DNA of 37,158 nucleotides from an uncultured Actinomycetes bacterium (lineage in GTDB: Bacteria; Actinomycetota; Thermoleophilia; Solirubrobacterales; Solirubrobacteraceae): NCBI GenBank assembly GCA_937888775.1, contig CALAQT010000543.1, positions 1 through 37,158 of the forward strand. The letters are read 5' to 3'. Positions 7,706 to 16,200 of this stretch are shown piece after piece. The notes below the pieces were generated by a model. The model did not search any database. It was not told where the DNA came from and worked only from the letters and a program-made list of their open reading frames with translations. A program made the translations under genes and the position numbers. Within the stretch, counting starts at the first letter, position 1; each line of letters starts with the position of its first letter.

Positions 7706-8926
7706 GTGGCTGACAATTCCGCGCGGAGCGGGGGCAGTGGGCCAGATTTCGGTGCCTTCTCGGCGATCACCGACGCGGTCGAGGCCGGCGCGGGTCTGCC
7801 GGAGATCCTGCGTGCGGCCTCCCGAGCGCTCGACGCCAGCCTGATCCTGATCGATCGCTCGGCCGCGGTGCTGGCCGTCGCCGCCCGCTCGCCCGCCGAT
7901 GAGCGCTCGCTGATGCGCGACAGCGATGACGTGACGACGTTGGAGCTGAGGGTGGCGGAGTCGCCGGTCGGCCAGTTGCGGATGCGAGCCCGCCAGAGCA
8001 CGCCCGATGGGGCGCTGTTGCGGCTCGTCACGACCCTGATCGCGTCCGAGGTCGAGCGGGTCAGAGCGCCGGAGCGGGCCTCCGAGGAGGCCGCCACCGG
8101 CTTCCAGCGCGCGGTGCTGGAGCACGGGATCGCCGACCGCGACGAGTTGATCTCCCGCGGCAAGGAGTTGGGCACCGACCTGGCCTCCGGAGGCAGCGTG
8201 GCGGTCGTCCGGGCTCACCCGCGCAAGACGACCGAGGACGACTGGCGTCGGCGGCTGCTGGCGGTGGCCTCCCGTGGGGCCCGGTCCATCGCTCCCGGCT
8301 CGATCTCCGCGCCGACCGAGGTCGATGCCAATGAGGTGGTGATCCTGGTGCCCGATCCCGACGGCGAAGCCGGCAAGCGCGTCTCCTCGGCGGTCCTGCG
8401 CGAGCTCGAGTCGGGCCTGGCCGGTTTCACGATCACCATCGGCCGCAGCCGCCGGGTGGAGGACCCGCTGGATCTCCAGCGAGCTCGCAACGAGGCGCTG
8501 CTGGCTCTCAACGTAGCCGAGGGTGACGGCGAGCGATCCGAGCTGGCCTACGAGCAGACCGGCACCTACCAGCTGTTGTTGCCCTACATGAGCGACCCGG
8601 CCGAGCTCCAGCGTTTTTACCGGGACACGGTCCGCCCACTGGTCTCCTACGACGAGCAGTACGAGACCGACCTGCTCGGGACGCTGTCGACGTTCCTGGA
8701 CTGCGACGCCAACGTCAACGCCACCGCGGCCCGGTTGATCACCCATCGCCACACGATCCGCTATCGGTTCGAGCGCGTGCGCGAGCTGACCGGACTCGAC
8801 GTGTCCTCCACCGACGGGCGCGAGAAGCTCTCACTGGGGCTCAAGGCGATGCGCGTGCTGGGGATCGCGGCGCCCCGGGGTCCGGCCAGCGAGCCCGGCG
8901 CCGAAGGCGGCCGCGTCCCGCGTTAG
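7706..8926 (+). CDS. PucR/CdaR family transcriptional regulator
   Basis: 406 aa starting at a GTG with TGAGG about 10 nt upstream. The N-terminal ~150 residues look like a sensory region; the middle carries the GGDEF-like/CdaR domain. The C-terminus (residues ~330-390) has the PucR helix-turn-helix (HTH_30), recognised by FLDCDANVNATAARL, THRHTIRYRFERVRELTG and LGLKAMRVLG. Family knowledge: such regulators control purine or allantoin use, sugar-acid metabolism or amino-acid catabolism, usually as activators. No effector can be inferred. It ends 25 nt before the convergent TetR gene, and no obvious target operon is adjacent. Confidence 0.87.
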   Translation: MADNSARSGGSGPDFGAFSAITDAVEAGAGLPEILRAASRALDASLILIDRSAAVLAVAARSPADERSLMRDSDDVTTLELRVAESPVGQLRMRARQSTPDGALLRLVTTLIASEVERVRAPERASEEAATGFQRAVLEHGIADRDELISRGKELGTDLASGGSVAVVRAHPRKTTEDDWRRRLLAVASRGARSIAPGSISAPTEVDANEVVILVPDPDGEAGKRVSSAVLRELESGLAGFTITIGRSRRVEDPLDLQRARNEALLALNVAEGDGERSELAYEQTGTYQLLLPYMSDPAELQRFYRDTVRPLVSYDEQYETDLLGTLSTFLDCDANVNATAARLITHRHTIRYRFERVRELTGLDVSSTDGREKLSLGLKAMRVLGIAAPRGPASEPGAEGGRVPR

Positions 8927-8950
8927 GGCCCGCGAGCGCTTGGCCCTGGC

Positions 8951-9523
8951 TCAGGCCTCCAGCGCGCGCTGCACCGCGCCTGCCGTGAGCTCGGCGGCGA
9001 CCCGGAGCGGCTCGGTGTCGCGCAGCGCGCGGGCGAGCACGAACGCACCCTCCAGCGCGGCCACCATCGCGATCGCCAACTCCCGCGCCCGTGCCGGCTC
9101 GATTCCCGCGGCGATGAACCGCTGCGAGCCTGACGCAAACCAGCTCTCGAACACTTCCGCGCAGGCCTGGCGCATCGGCTCGCTGGTGCTGGAGACCTCG
9201 AGCGCCACGGTGGCGATCGGGCACGCGTCGGCGTAATCGGTTTCGTTCAGGTGGGCCGCTGCGCCGGCGAAGAAGTCACGCGTGGCAGTGACCACATCGG
9301 GTGCCGGATCGAACACGGCGGGTACCAGTTGCGCGTAGATCGCCCCCGAGACGCGGATCGCCTCCGCTCCGAGTTGCTCCTTGCCTCCGGGGAAGAAGTG
9401 ATACAGCGAACCGAACGGCGCTTGAGCCGCGGTGACGATCTGCTTGACGCCGGTGGCCGCGTAGCCCTGCCTGCGAAACAGCTCGGCGCTGGTCTGCACG
9501 ATCCGCTCTCTGGTGCCCGGCAT
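8951..9523 (-). CDS. TetR family transcriptional repressor
   Basis: 190 aa. The N-terminal HTH (residues 1-50) reads TRERIVQTSAELFRRQGYAA followed by GVKQIVTAAQAPFGSLYHFFPGGKEQL, typical of the YxaF/LmrA-like branch of TetR. The C-terminal ligand domain ends with TAGAVQRALEA. It is divergent from the NTF2-fold gene at 9615. The 91-nt gap contains a clear CTAGAT-N6-ATCTAG palindrome next to overlapping -10 elements, so autoregulation plus control of the neighbour is likely. The inducer is unknown. Confidence 0.9.
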   Translation of the reverse strand: MPGTRERIVQTSAELFRRQGYAATGVKQIVTAAQAPFGSLYHFFPGGKEQLGAEAIRVSGAIYAQLVPAVFDPAPDVVTATRDFFAGAAAHLNETDYADACPIATVALEVSSTSEPMRQACAEVFESWFASGSQRFIAAGIEPARARELAIAMVAALEGAFVLARALRDTEPLRVAAELTAGAVQRALEA

Positions 9524-9551
9524 GGCTCTCGTTCCCGATCGTGGTTCTCGT

Positions 9552-9608
9552 TTGCGCCTTGAACTTGCGTGGCGTATCCTATCGCTAGATCGATCAATCT
9601 AGTGGAGG
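9552..9608. promoter_or_regulatory. Promoter and palindromic TetR operator between divergent genes
   Basis: Plus strand: TTGCGC (9552-9557), 17-nt spacer, TATCCT (9575-9580), then RBS GTGGAGG (9602-9608), 6 nt before the ATG at 9615. The perfect inverted repeat CTAGAT (9585-9590) N6 ATCTAG (9597-9602) covers the expected transcription start. On the minus strand TAGGAT (9581-9576) overlaps the plus -10 and could serve the TetR gene. A repressor bound at the palindrome would block the plus promoter and could affect both. Confidence 0.65.
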
Positions 9609-9614
9609 TCGGCG

Positions 9615-10049
9615 ATGCAGTCGTGGCTGGCGAAAAGGCTAATCTCGTACCTGATGGCGCGCACCAGCGCCGGGGACGTGCGTCCAACCCTTTGGCTCGA
9701 TGCCGCCGACGTGACGCTCACGTTCCCGGGCCAGAACACGTGGTCGGGGGTGTTTCACGGCAAGCGGGAGGTCGAGCGCTGGCTGCGCCGCTTCGCCGCA
9801 GCGGGGATCCAGATCTGCGCAGACGAGGTGATGGCCAAGGGCGTGCCGTGGAACACGACGATCTGCGTCCGTGGGCGCGATCATCTGCACGGGCCCGACG
9901 GCGAGATCGTGTACGAGAACCGCTATGTGATCTGGGGTCGGATGAGGTGGGGGATGCTCAAGGAGTACGAGGTCTACGAGGACACTCACAAGGCCAATGA
10001 GTTCGACGCCTACCTGGCCGAGCGCCGTCCGGAGCTTGCTGTCGGCTGA
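9615..10049 (+). CDS. SnoaL-like/NTF2-fold protein
   Basis: 144 aa, with RBS GTGGAGG. The pattern of an N-terminal helix, then DVTLTFPGQNTWSGVFHGKREVERWLRRF and a strand-rich half with ENRYVIWGRMRWG matches SnoaL-like polyketide-cyclase/ketosteroid-isomerase-type NTF2 folds. Family knowledge: these small alpha+beta barrels are cyclases, isomerases, dehydratases or ligand carriers, and many have no known reaction. Genetic context suggests it is repressed by the divergent TetR protein, so it may act on the ligand that this repressor senses. No catalytic residue can be assigned with confidence. Confidence 0.7.
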   Translation: MQSWLAKRLISYLMARTSAGDVRPTLWLDAADVTLTFPGQNTWSGVFHGKREVERWLRRFAAAGIQICADEVMAKGVPWNTTICVRGRDHLHGPDGEIVYENRYVIWGRMRWGMLKEYEVYEDTHKANEFDAYLAERRPELAVG

Positions 10050-10095
10050 GCGGGCGGCGTCGATCCACTCTGGGTCGGTGCCGGCCGAGCGTCGA

Positions 10096-10539
10096 TCAGG
10101 CCGGCGCTGGCGTGCCTCCCTGGTCAGGGCAGTCAGGTGCGGCCGCCCCGCTTGGTCCCAGCAGGAAGATCTCCGCGGAGAGATCGGGGTCCAGCCGGGT
10201 CGCGCTGAGCATGGTTTCGACGGGCCGTCGCAGGATGCGCGCCACGCTGGCCTTGAGGTCATCCTCGATCAGGACCTGCAGCAGGTGACGTCCCCCGAGC
10301 AGTTCCTGGATATGACCGGCGGCGCGCATCGTCTTCTCGGCGTCGGTGTGTCCGTTCTCCAGCAGGACAACCAGGGTCGACGGACCTGCCCAGTGCGCAG
10401 TCGTCTTTCTGGGGCCCCGGCCCCAGGCACGCCGGAATACGGCGGCCACCTCTCCGCAGATCTGCGCCAGCGGATCGCTTGGGTGGGGTGGCGGCGGTGG
10501 GTCAGGCTGGGGGTTCGTGGCCATCCGTGTGCTGCTCAT
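10096..10539 (-). CDS. DUF2294/MpsC family protein
   Basis: 147 aa; an internal ATG at 10524 is an alternative start. After a Pro-rich leader, the core shows the DUF2294 pattern: ICGEVAAVFRRAWGRGP, LVVLLENGHTDAEKTM, LIEDDLKASVARILRRPVETMLSATRLDPDLSAEIFLL. Family knowledge: the domain occurs alone or as MpsC, named for a membrane-potential-generating system in Staphylococcus that includes MpsA and MpsB. No mpsA/mpsB is in this window, so any link to ion transport is unsupported here. TACGGT lies 7 nt before the first ATG, consistent with a leaderless transcript from 10539. The C-terminal tail is Pro/Gly-rich. Confidence 0.75.
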   Translation of the reverse strand: MSSTRMATNPQPDPPPPPHPSDPLAQICGEVAAVFRRAWGRGPRKTTAHWAGPSTLVVLLENGHTDAEKTMRAAGHIQELLGGRHLLQVLIEDDLKASVARILRRPVETMLSATRLDPDLSAEIFLLGPSGAAAPDCPDQGGTPAPA

Positions 10540-11119
10540 TCACTGAACCGTAGTCCGATCGGGATCCGTCGCATCGCGCCCAGCTACCGCCACCGGTGCG
10601 GGAGACTACGTAGCGGCGATGCGTGGATGTCCGGCGTGTATCAGGGTTTTGCGCCACTGGACGATAGGTTGCTCCCTCGGTTACTCTCTGCCAGCGGAGC
10701 GCACAAGCGGGGCGCATCGTGGATCTCACCCGTCTGGTTGAGCCGCCGCGAGATCGGCGAGGCGGCAGCCAACGGAGCCGGGTCGGCCGACCTTCACCGG
10801 AGCGTTGTGGACGCCTCCGGGATCGTTGGTGTTCACGAGAGGAGAGCTACGTTGATGCCAAACCGCACGGGCGGAGCGAATTCCAGTCGTCCTGCCCAGG
10901 ACAGGCTGGGGCCGCTTGGCCGAGCCGTGATCGTCACCTCTCGGAGGTGGAAAGCCAAGCACCGACCGCGTGAAGCGCCCGCCGCGCGATCGCGGCGACG
11001 GGAGGGCTTGTCAGCGTGACGCGGCTCGGTACGCGCAGGATTCAGTAGCACACTCGGCTGCCGCCGTCACTCTCGGTCGGACACTGTCTGCGTTGAGTGA
11101 CGTTAATTAAGGTGAGTGA
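10540..11119. other. 580-nt region without a convincing gene
   Basis: Open frames here are short, Arg/Ser/Pro-rich and match nothing I recognise. Composition is slightly less GC-rich than the genes on either side. The best small candidate is 10855-11019 (+), 54 aa starting MPNRTGGANSS with AGGAG at 10840-10844 upstream; it is strongly basic and of doubtful coding quality. The right end holds the likely control region of the GT4 gene: a TTAATTAA palindrome at 11103-11110 and RBS AAGGTGAG ahead of its GTG. The region could contain decayed coding sequence or a long leader. Confidence 0.4.
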
Positions 11120-12556
11120 GTGAAACAACTTAGACAGGTGGACGTCGCGGCGATGGATCCCGGCGGCTTCGTGTCTGTGCTCTCCCGGGGTGAGTATCAG
11201 ACGCTGCTGGACCTGATCGATCGGGCCGGCGTCGCGCTTCGTGGCCGGGTGATCTGGAACGTGAACTCAACCCCGGCGGGAGGCGGCGTAGCCGAGCTGC
11301 TGCGGCCGCTGCTGGGCTACTGCCGCGGCTCCGATGTCGACGCTCGGTGGGTCGTGATCTCGGCGGGCGCTGACTTCTTCGCGCTCACCAAGCGCCTGCA
11401 CAACCGCCTCCACGGGGTGCCAGGCGACGGAGGCGCGCTCGGCCAGGCCGAGCGCTCGGTCTACGAGCGCACGCTGGCCGCCAACGCCGCGGAGCTCGTG
11501 CGGCTCGTTAGTTCACGGGACATCGTGATCCTCCACGATCCCCAGACAGCAGGAATCGTGCAAGCCGTTCGTGGTACGGGAGCCGCCGTCATCTGGCGCT
11601 GCCACGTGGGCCTCGACCACCCCAACGAGCGCGCGCGGGAGGCCTGGGACTTCCTGCGTCCCTACGTGCAGCCGGCGGACGCGTACGTGTTCTCGCGCGC
11701 CGCCTTTGCCTGGGAGGGCCTGGACCAGGACAAGATCTGCGTTATCCAGCCGTCGATCGATGTCTTCTCGCCCAAGAACGCAGATCAGAGCACCGAGCAG
11801 TCGTTGGCGATCCTGGCCAAGGCGGGTATCCTGACGGCACGCGGCGGCGTCGGGGCGACGTTCACACGCAGCAACGGAGCGCTCGGCCGGGTTGACCGAC
11901 GCGCTGACGTGCTGCAGGAGGAGTCGCTCTCGCCGGCGGATCGTCTGGTGACTCAGGTCTCCCGCTGGGACTGGCTGAAAGATCCCCTGGGTGTCCTTCG
12001 AGGCTTCACCGAGCACGTGCCCCTCCAGGTTGAGGCGCATCTGCTGCTGGCTGGTCCCTCGACCCAGGCGGTTCCCGACGATCCCGAAGGTGCCGAGGTC
12101 TTAGCGGCCGTGCGCGAGGCGTGGTTCGGACTTCCGCGGGAGCTCAAGCGGCGCGTTCACCTGGCTTCGTTGCCGATGGACGACGTCGAGGAGAACGCTG
12201 CGGTCGTCAACGCGCTCCAACGGCACAGCGTCGTGGTGGTGCAGAAGAGCTTGGCGGAGGGCTTTGGCTTGACCGTCGCCGAGGCGATGTGGAAGGAGCG
12301 ACCGGTCGTCGCAAGTCGCATCGGCGGCATCCAGGACCAGATCGTCGACGGTGTGTCGGGGCTGCTGCTCTCAGATCCGTGTGACGCCAGCCAGTTCGGT
12401 TCCGCCGTCACGGGCTTGCTCGCCCACGCCGACCGCGCACGACAGATGGGCGCCGCGGCTCGCGAACGTGTTCAGTCCAATTTCCTCGGGCCCGCTCACC
12501 TCGGCCACTACTTCGAGCTAATCCAACGCCTGATCGCCGATCGCGTGTCCTCCTGA
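11120..12556 (+). CDS. GT4 glycosyltransferase, trehalose synthase (TreT)-like
   Basis: 478 aa from GTG with RBS AAGGTGAG a few nt upstream. The N-terminal half has VIWNVNSTPAGGGVAELL, the glycine-rich block typical of TreT/trehalose-phosphorylase-type GT4 enzymes. The C-terminal half has SRWDWLKDPLGVL and the nucleotide-sugar site KSLAEGFGLTVAEAMWKERPVVAS, with the E-x7-E pair of retaining GT-B transferases. Family knowledge: TreT makes trehalose reversibly from NDP-glucose and glucose; relatives are trehalose phosphorylases. The central region has an insertion of about 60 residues (around ILTARGGVGATFTRSNGALG) that looks less conserved. It converges on the PPTase gene with 20 nt between stop codons. 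Substrate assignment is inference. Confidence 0.8.
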   Translation: MKQLRQVDVAAMDPGGFVSVLSRGEYQTLLDLIDRAGVALRGRVIWNVNSTPAGGGVAELLRPLLGYCRGSDVDARWVVISAGADFFALTKRLHNRLHGVPGDGGALGQAERSVYERTLAANAAELVRLVSSRDIVILHDPQTAGIVQAVRGTGAAVIWRCHVGLDHPNERAREAWDFLRPYVQPADAYVFSRAAFAWEGLDQDKICVIQPSIDVFSPKNADQSTEQSLAILAKAGILTARGGVGATFTRSNGALGRVDRRADVLQEESLSPADRLVTQVSRWDWLKDPLGVLRGFTEHVPLQVEAHLLLAGPSTQAVPDDPEGAEVLAAVREAWFGLPRELKRRVHLASLPMDDVEENAAVVNALQRHSVVVVQKSLAEGFGLTVAEAMWKERPVVASRIGGIQDQIVDGVSGLLLSDPCDASQFGSAVTGLLAHADRARQMGAAARERVQSNFLGPAHLGHYFELIQRLIADRVSS

Positions 12557-12576
12557 CGGCACGGCGATCCGTTCCT

Positions 12577-13263
12577 TCAGCCGGGGGGGCACAGCTGGCG
12601 TGGTGCACCGGGAGCGGGCTCGCCCGCCACGACCATCACCCATCCAGGTTCGGCACGCCACCATCCGGACGTCGTTGTGCGCGGGCCGTCACTCCAGCTG
12701 ACCCGCAGGGGACACCACTGACCCGGCTCGGGGCGAGCTTGCGCGAGGGTCACAACTGCTCTGCGGACGTTGAGGGCAAGCCCCTGGCGCCGCACCTTGG
12801 TGCACGCTTCCTTTGCCGCCCAGAACAGGTTGGCAAGCAGCACGCGCTGTGCCGCGCCGCATGAGTAGATCATTCGCTGCTCGCACGGGGCCAGCCACTC
12901 GCGGACGAACGCGCCGCTGCGCGGCTCCAGCAGCTCCAGGTCGCAGCCGACAATCCCCGGCGCCTCGCTGACGACTGCCAGCGCGCGGCCGCCGCGATGG
13001 CTGAGCGACACCGACACGGGCACCCGCTCGCCGTCCAGCCACGCCTCGGGAGCGCCGTCCGGCGCCGCCAGGACTTCAAATCGTGATGGCGCCAGGCCGA
13101 GCCACAGGCCGAGCGCAGCCTTGGCGGTCCAGCGCCCCAAGCGCCAGTCGGCCCTGCGCTGGGCCACCTTCAGGTGTGCCGATACGCGGCGCTCGTTCTC
13201 CCCCAGCCACTCCTCGCCGGGGGGAACGTCAGCGTGGGGTCGGCTGAGCCAGCCCGTGTCCAT
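12577..13263 (-). CDS. Sfp-type 4'-phosphopantetheinyl transferase
   Basis: 228 aa. The family motifs are clear: VSLSHRGGRALAVVS, GCDLE with D108 and E110 as magnesium ligands, and WAAKEACTKV with K151 and E152. Family knowledge: it moves phosphopantetheine from CoA to a hydroxyl residue of carrier proteins, converting apo to holo forms. The start codon lies inside the carboxylase gene (35-nt overlap), so it is the last cistron of the synthase operon and its natural partner is that operon's carrier domain. That domain has Thr rather than Ser at the attachment position, which makes this enzyme's acceptor specificity a point of interest. About 228 aa is normal for an Sfp-type enzyme. Confidence 0.92.
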   Translation of the reverse strand: MDTGWLSRPHADVPPGEEWLGENERRVSAHLKVAQRRADWRLGRWTAKAALGLWLGLAPSRFEVLAAPDGAPEAWLDGERVPVSVSLSHRGGRALAVVSEAPGIVGCDLELLEPRSGAFVREWLAPCEQRMIYSCGAAQRVLLANLFWAAKEACTKVRRQGLALNVRRAVVTLAQARPEPGQWCPLRVSWSDGPRTTTSGWWRAEPGWVMVVAGEPAPGAPRQLCPPG

Positions 13264-16200
13264 TGCTCTCGGTACCGCTAGCGCCGTCCGTTACCGTGGC
13301 TGGAGAGACGCGATCGAGCACGTTTTCCATGCCACGCTGTACGGCTTCGATCAGGAACGGGCGCAGCGTCTGCGCGTTGATGATGCTCCGCACCGACCCC
13401 ACCTCCACGGCCCGTTCGACACTGTGGACCTGATCAAAGCGCTCGGCGAACTGCCCTCGCTTCTGCGCGAGGACCTCAGCCCAAAGCGCAGCACGTTCGG
13501 CGCGCAGACGCTGGCGCGCGGCACCCTCGGCGGTGACGAGCTGTCGATCAAGCGCCGTTATCCGCTCGTCGGCGCCGGCCTCTCGCTCGACCTCGCGAGC
13601 GAACACGACCGCCGCAGCCGGAGCTCCGCCGATCACCGACGCGTGAGCGCCCTCCAGGGCCACCGTCTCCAGATTTGGATTGAGCTTCTGTGAGAACACC
13701 ACGAACGCGCCGCCGTGATATCGCGAGACGACGCAGAACACGATCGGCCCGTCGAAATTGACGACCGCCCGCCCGATCTCGGCGCCGAACTCGAGCTGCC
13801 ATTGGCGCATCGACTCGGGCGAGGCATCAAAGCCGGCGAGGTTGGCTAACACGACGACCGGCCGGCGGCCGGCGACCGCATTGATCGCCCGCGCGATCTT
13901 CTTCGCCGATCGGGGAAACAGCGTGCCCGAGGTCCACTGGTCGGGTCCGTCGGCTGGAATCTCGCCCGGCCGCGGCAGCGGCCGGGACTCGATCCCGATC
14001 AGCCCCACGGGCCAGCCGCCGAGGTGCGCGTCCCACACCACCGCGTTCTCGGCCGCGTGCATCGCTGCCCACCGCTCCAGCGGAGGGTGGTCGCGGTCGA
14101 TCGCCGCGCGCATCACCGAGCGGATGTCGAACGGCTGCTTGCGCTCCGGATTGGTCTGGTCGGAGAAGATGTCGGCAACTCGCGGGAGATTGGTGCCCGG
14201 GGCGACGTGCTCGGATTCGCCGACGTCGCGGTCGGATGGATCGGACGTGACCGCTCGGCGCGGAAACCGCTCTCCGGGCGCGACGTAGGAGTGCTCGTAA
14301 TACTCCAGCAACACGCGGCAGGCGCCCGCGAGGTCCGAGGCCCAGTATTGGCCCTGTCCGTTGGGCCCCATGATCCGCTCGTATCCGCCGATCCCGAAGT
14401 TGTCCTCGGCAGACACTCCTCCCGAGTAGTCGATCGCCTGCTTGCCGGTGAGCACCATGGCGCTGTCGGGGGTCATGATCAGCGCGCCCCGGGTATGCAT
14501 CAGCATCGTCGCCTCGGCGTTCCAGTAGGGCTGGGCGCCGACGTTGATGCCGGCGACGATCACGTTGAGCTCGCCTCCGGCCTGCGTGAACAGGACGATT
14601 CGCCTCAGCACGGCCGCGATCCAATCCATCGCCTCGGTTCCGCTGTCCATGGCGATCTTCGCTCCCGCCGACAGCGCGAACCACTCCAGCGGGACCCCGA
14701 GCTGCTCGGCAAGGTCGATCGCCGCCATGATTCGCCGGCACTCGGGCTCAGACAGCGATCCCAAAGCACGGGTGGGGTCGCCGAGCAGGATCACCCGCAG
14801 CATGCCCTCGGGGTAGCGGTCGGTGAAGTTGCGAACCGTGCCAACCACGATGCCGCTCGTATTGGTCGCGGCTGGGCGCTGCACCGGCACCAGCCGGAGG
14901 TCCTCGCTCAGGTCGTGCTCGACGAACGTCCCGGCGGGCTGTCCGGCGCTGGCCTGCGCCGGCGCCAGCAGCCGGACCACCTCGGCCGGATGCAGGGTGC
15001 CGCGGCGACGCGCCGAGATAAGCCGCTGCGCGCCCTCGTCGAGCGGCTGCAGAGGCAGAGTCGGCGGGTCGTCGATCTGGATCGCGACGTCGTGCCCGGT
15101 GGGGGCGAACAGACGCAAGACGCGGTCGCGTGCCACGCCGTCGGACTCGCGCAGGCGCCCCTGCACGAGAACCATCTCCAGGCCGAGGCCCGCCGTCAAC
15201 GGCACCAGGCGGGCGACGAGCTCTCGGATGACCTCGGGCGCAAGCTCGATCACCGGCCACACGTGAAGCAGCGCGCGATTCCACAGCAGGCGGCGGCTGA
15301 GTGGACGGCGCGCCTGGTAGGCGCGAATCGTCTCGAGCGCCTGCAGCAGCATCTGCTCGAGTTCGGGCAGAGCGGCCACGCGCCCCTGATCGTCGCGGAC
15401 GGGCGTCAGGTCGCGGATCTCGGCTAGCGCGAACAGGCGCTCGTCCTTGGGGTTGGTCCGCGCGACGCCGTGAAAGACGTAGATGTCCTCGCTCGAGGGC
15501 AGCCGCTCGAGTTCGAACTCCCGCAGGCGCCAGAGCTGGAGCCGGTGGCCCATCAATGGATGCAGACCACGCTCGATCTCGCTCTCAACCAGGCCGTCGA
15601 GGCCCGGGCGGAAGGTCAGCAGATCGACAGCCGACATCCCCTGGCCGCGCCGCGGCTCCGCGACGGCGACGACGATTCGGTGCAGCGCCGGCGGCAAGGC
15701 GAGCGAGCCGAGCGCGTCGCCCAGGCGCCGGGCGAGCGCTTCACGGGAGGGCGCTGGGCTTCGGTGCTCGGCGTAGAGGTCGAGCACCGCCAGCTCGCCA
15801 TCGGGAAGCTCCGCCGCCCAGCGTGAGAAAGCGTCGGCGATCGCCCTCAGGTCGTCGAACTTCGCACACGCGGCGACGAGATGTCGCTGGCTCCCCTCGA
15901 AGGTGTAGCGGGCGAGCACGGCCTCGTGTCCGTCGAGCTGGATCGGCTCGAACTCTTCGAGCGAGCGCACGCGGTAGTAGCGGCGAGCCATCGCCTCGAC
16001 GAGCAGCCGGCGCGCCTGCGCCGATGCGCCGGCCATCGCCGCCGTAAGCCGCGGCGCCAGCGGACGGGGGCAGTCCACGATCGCGGCGATCAGCTCGGCC
16101 CGGTCAGACCGCTCCGGATCACCGGTCAGCGCTGCGATATGGCCCGCCATCTCGAAGTACACCCGCTCCCGGGAAGCGGCGATCACGGGCTCGTCGAAGT

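Noticed and set aside
7388..8752. 454-codon minus-strand open frame opposite the PucR gene
   Set aside because: It is antisense to a gene with clear HTH motifs, and its translation is Gln/Arg/Gly-rich without domains.
10726..10962. 78-codon minus-strand frame as a small gene
   Set aside because: No RBS or -10 nearby, no recognisable motif, and it overlaps other equally poor frames.
14024..15427. 467-codon plus-strand open frame within the carboxylase
   Set aside because: It mirrors the carboxyltransferase coding strand; composition is Arg/His/Gln-rich with no recognisable fold.
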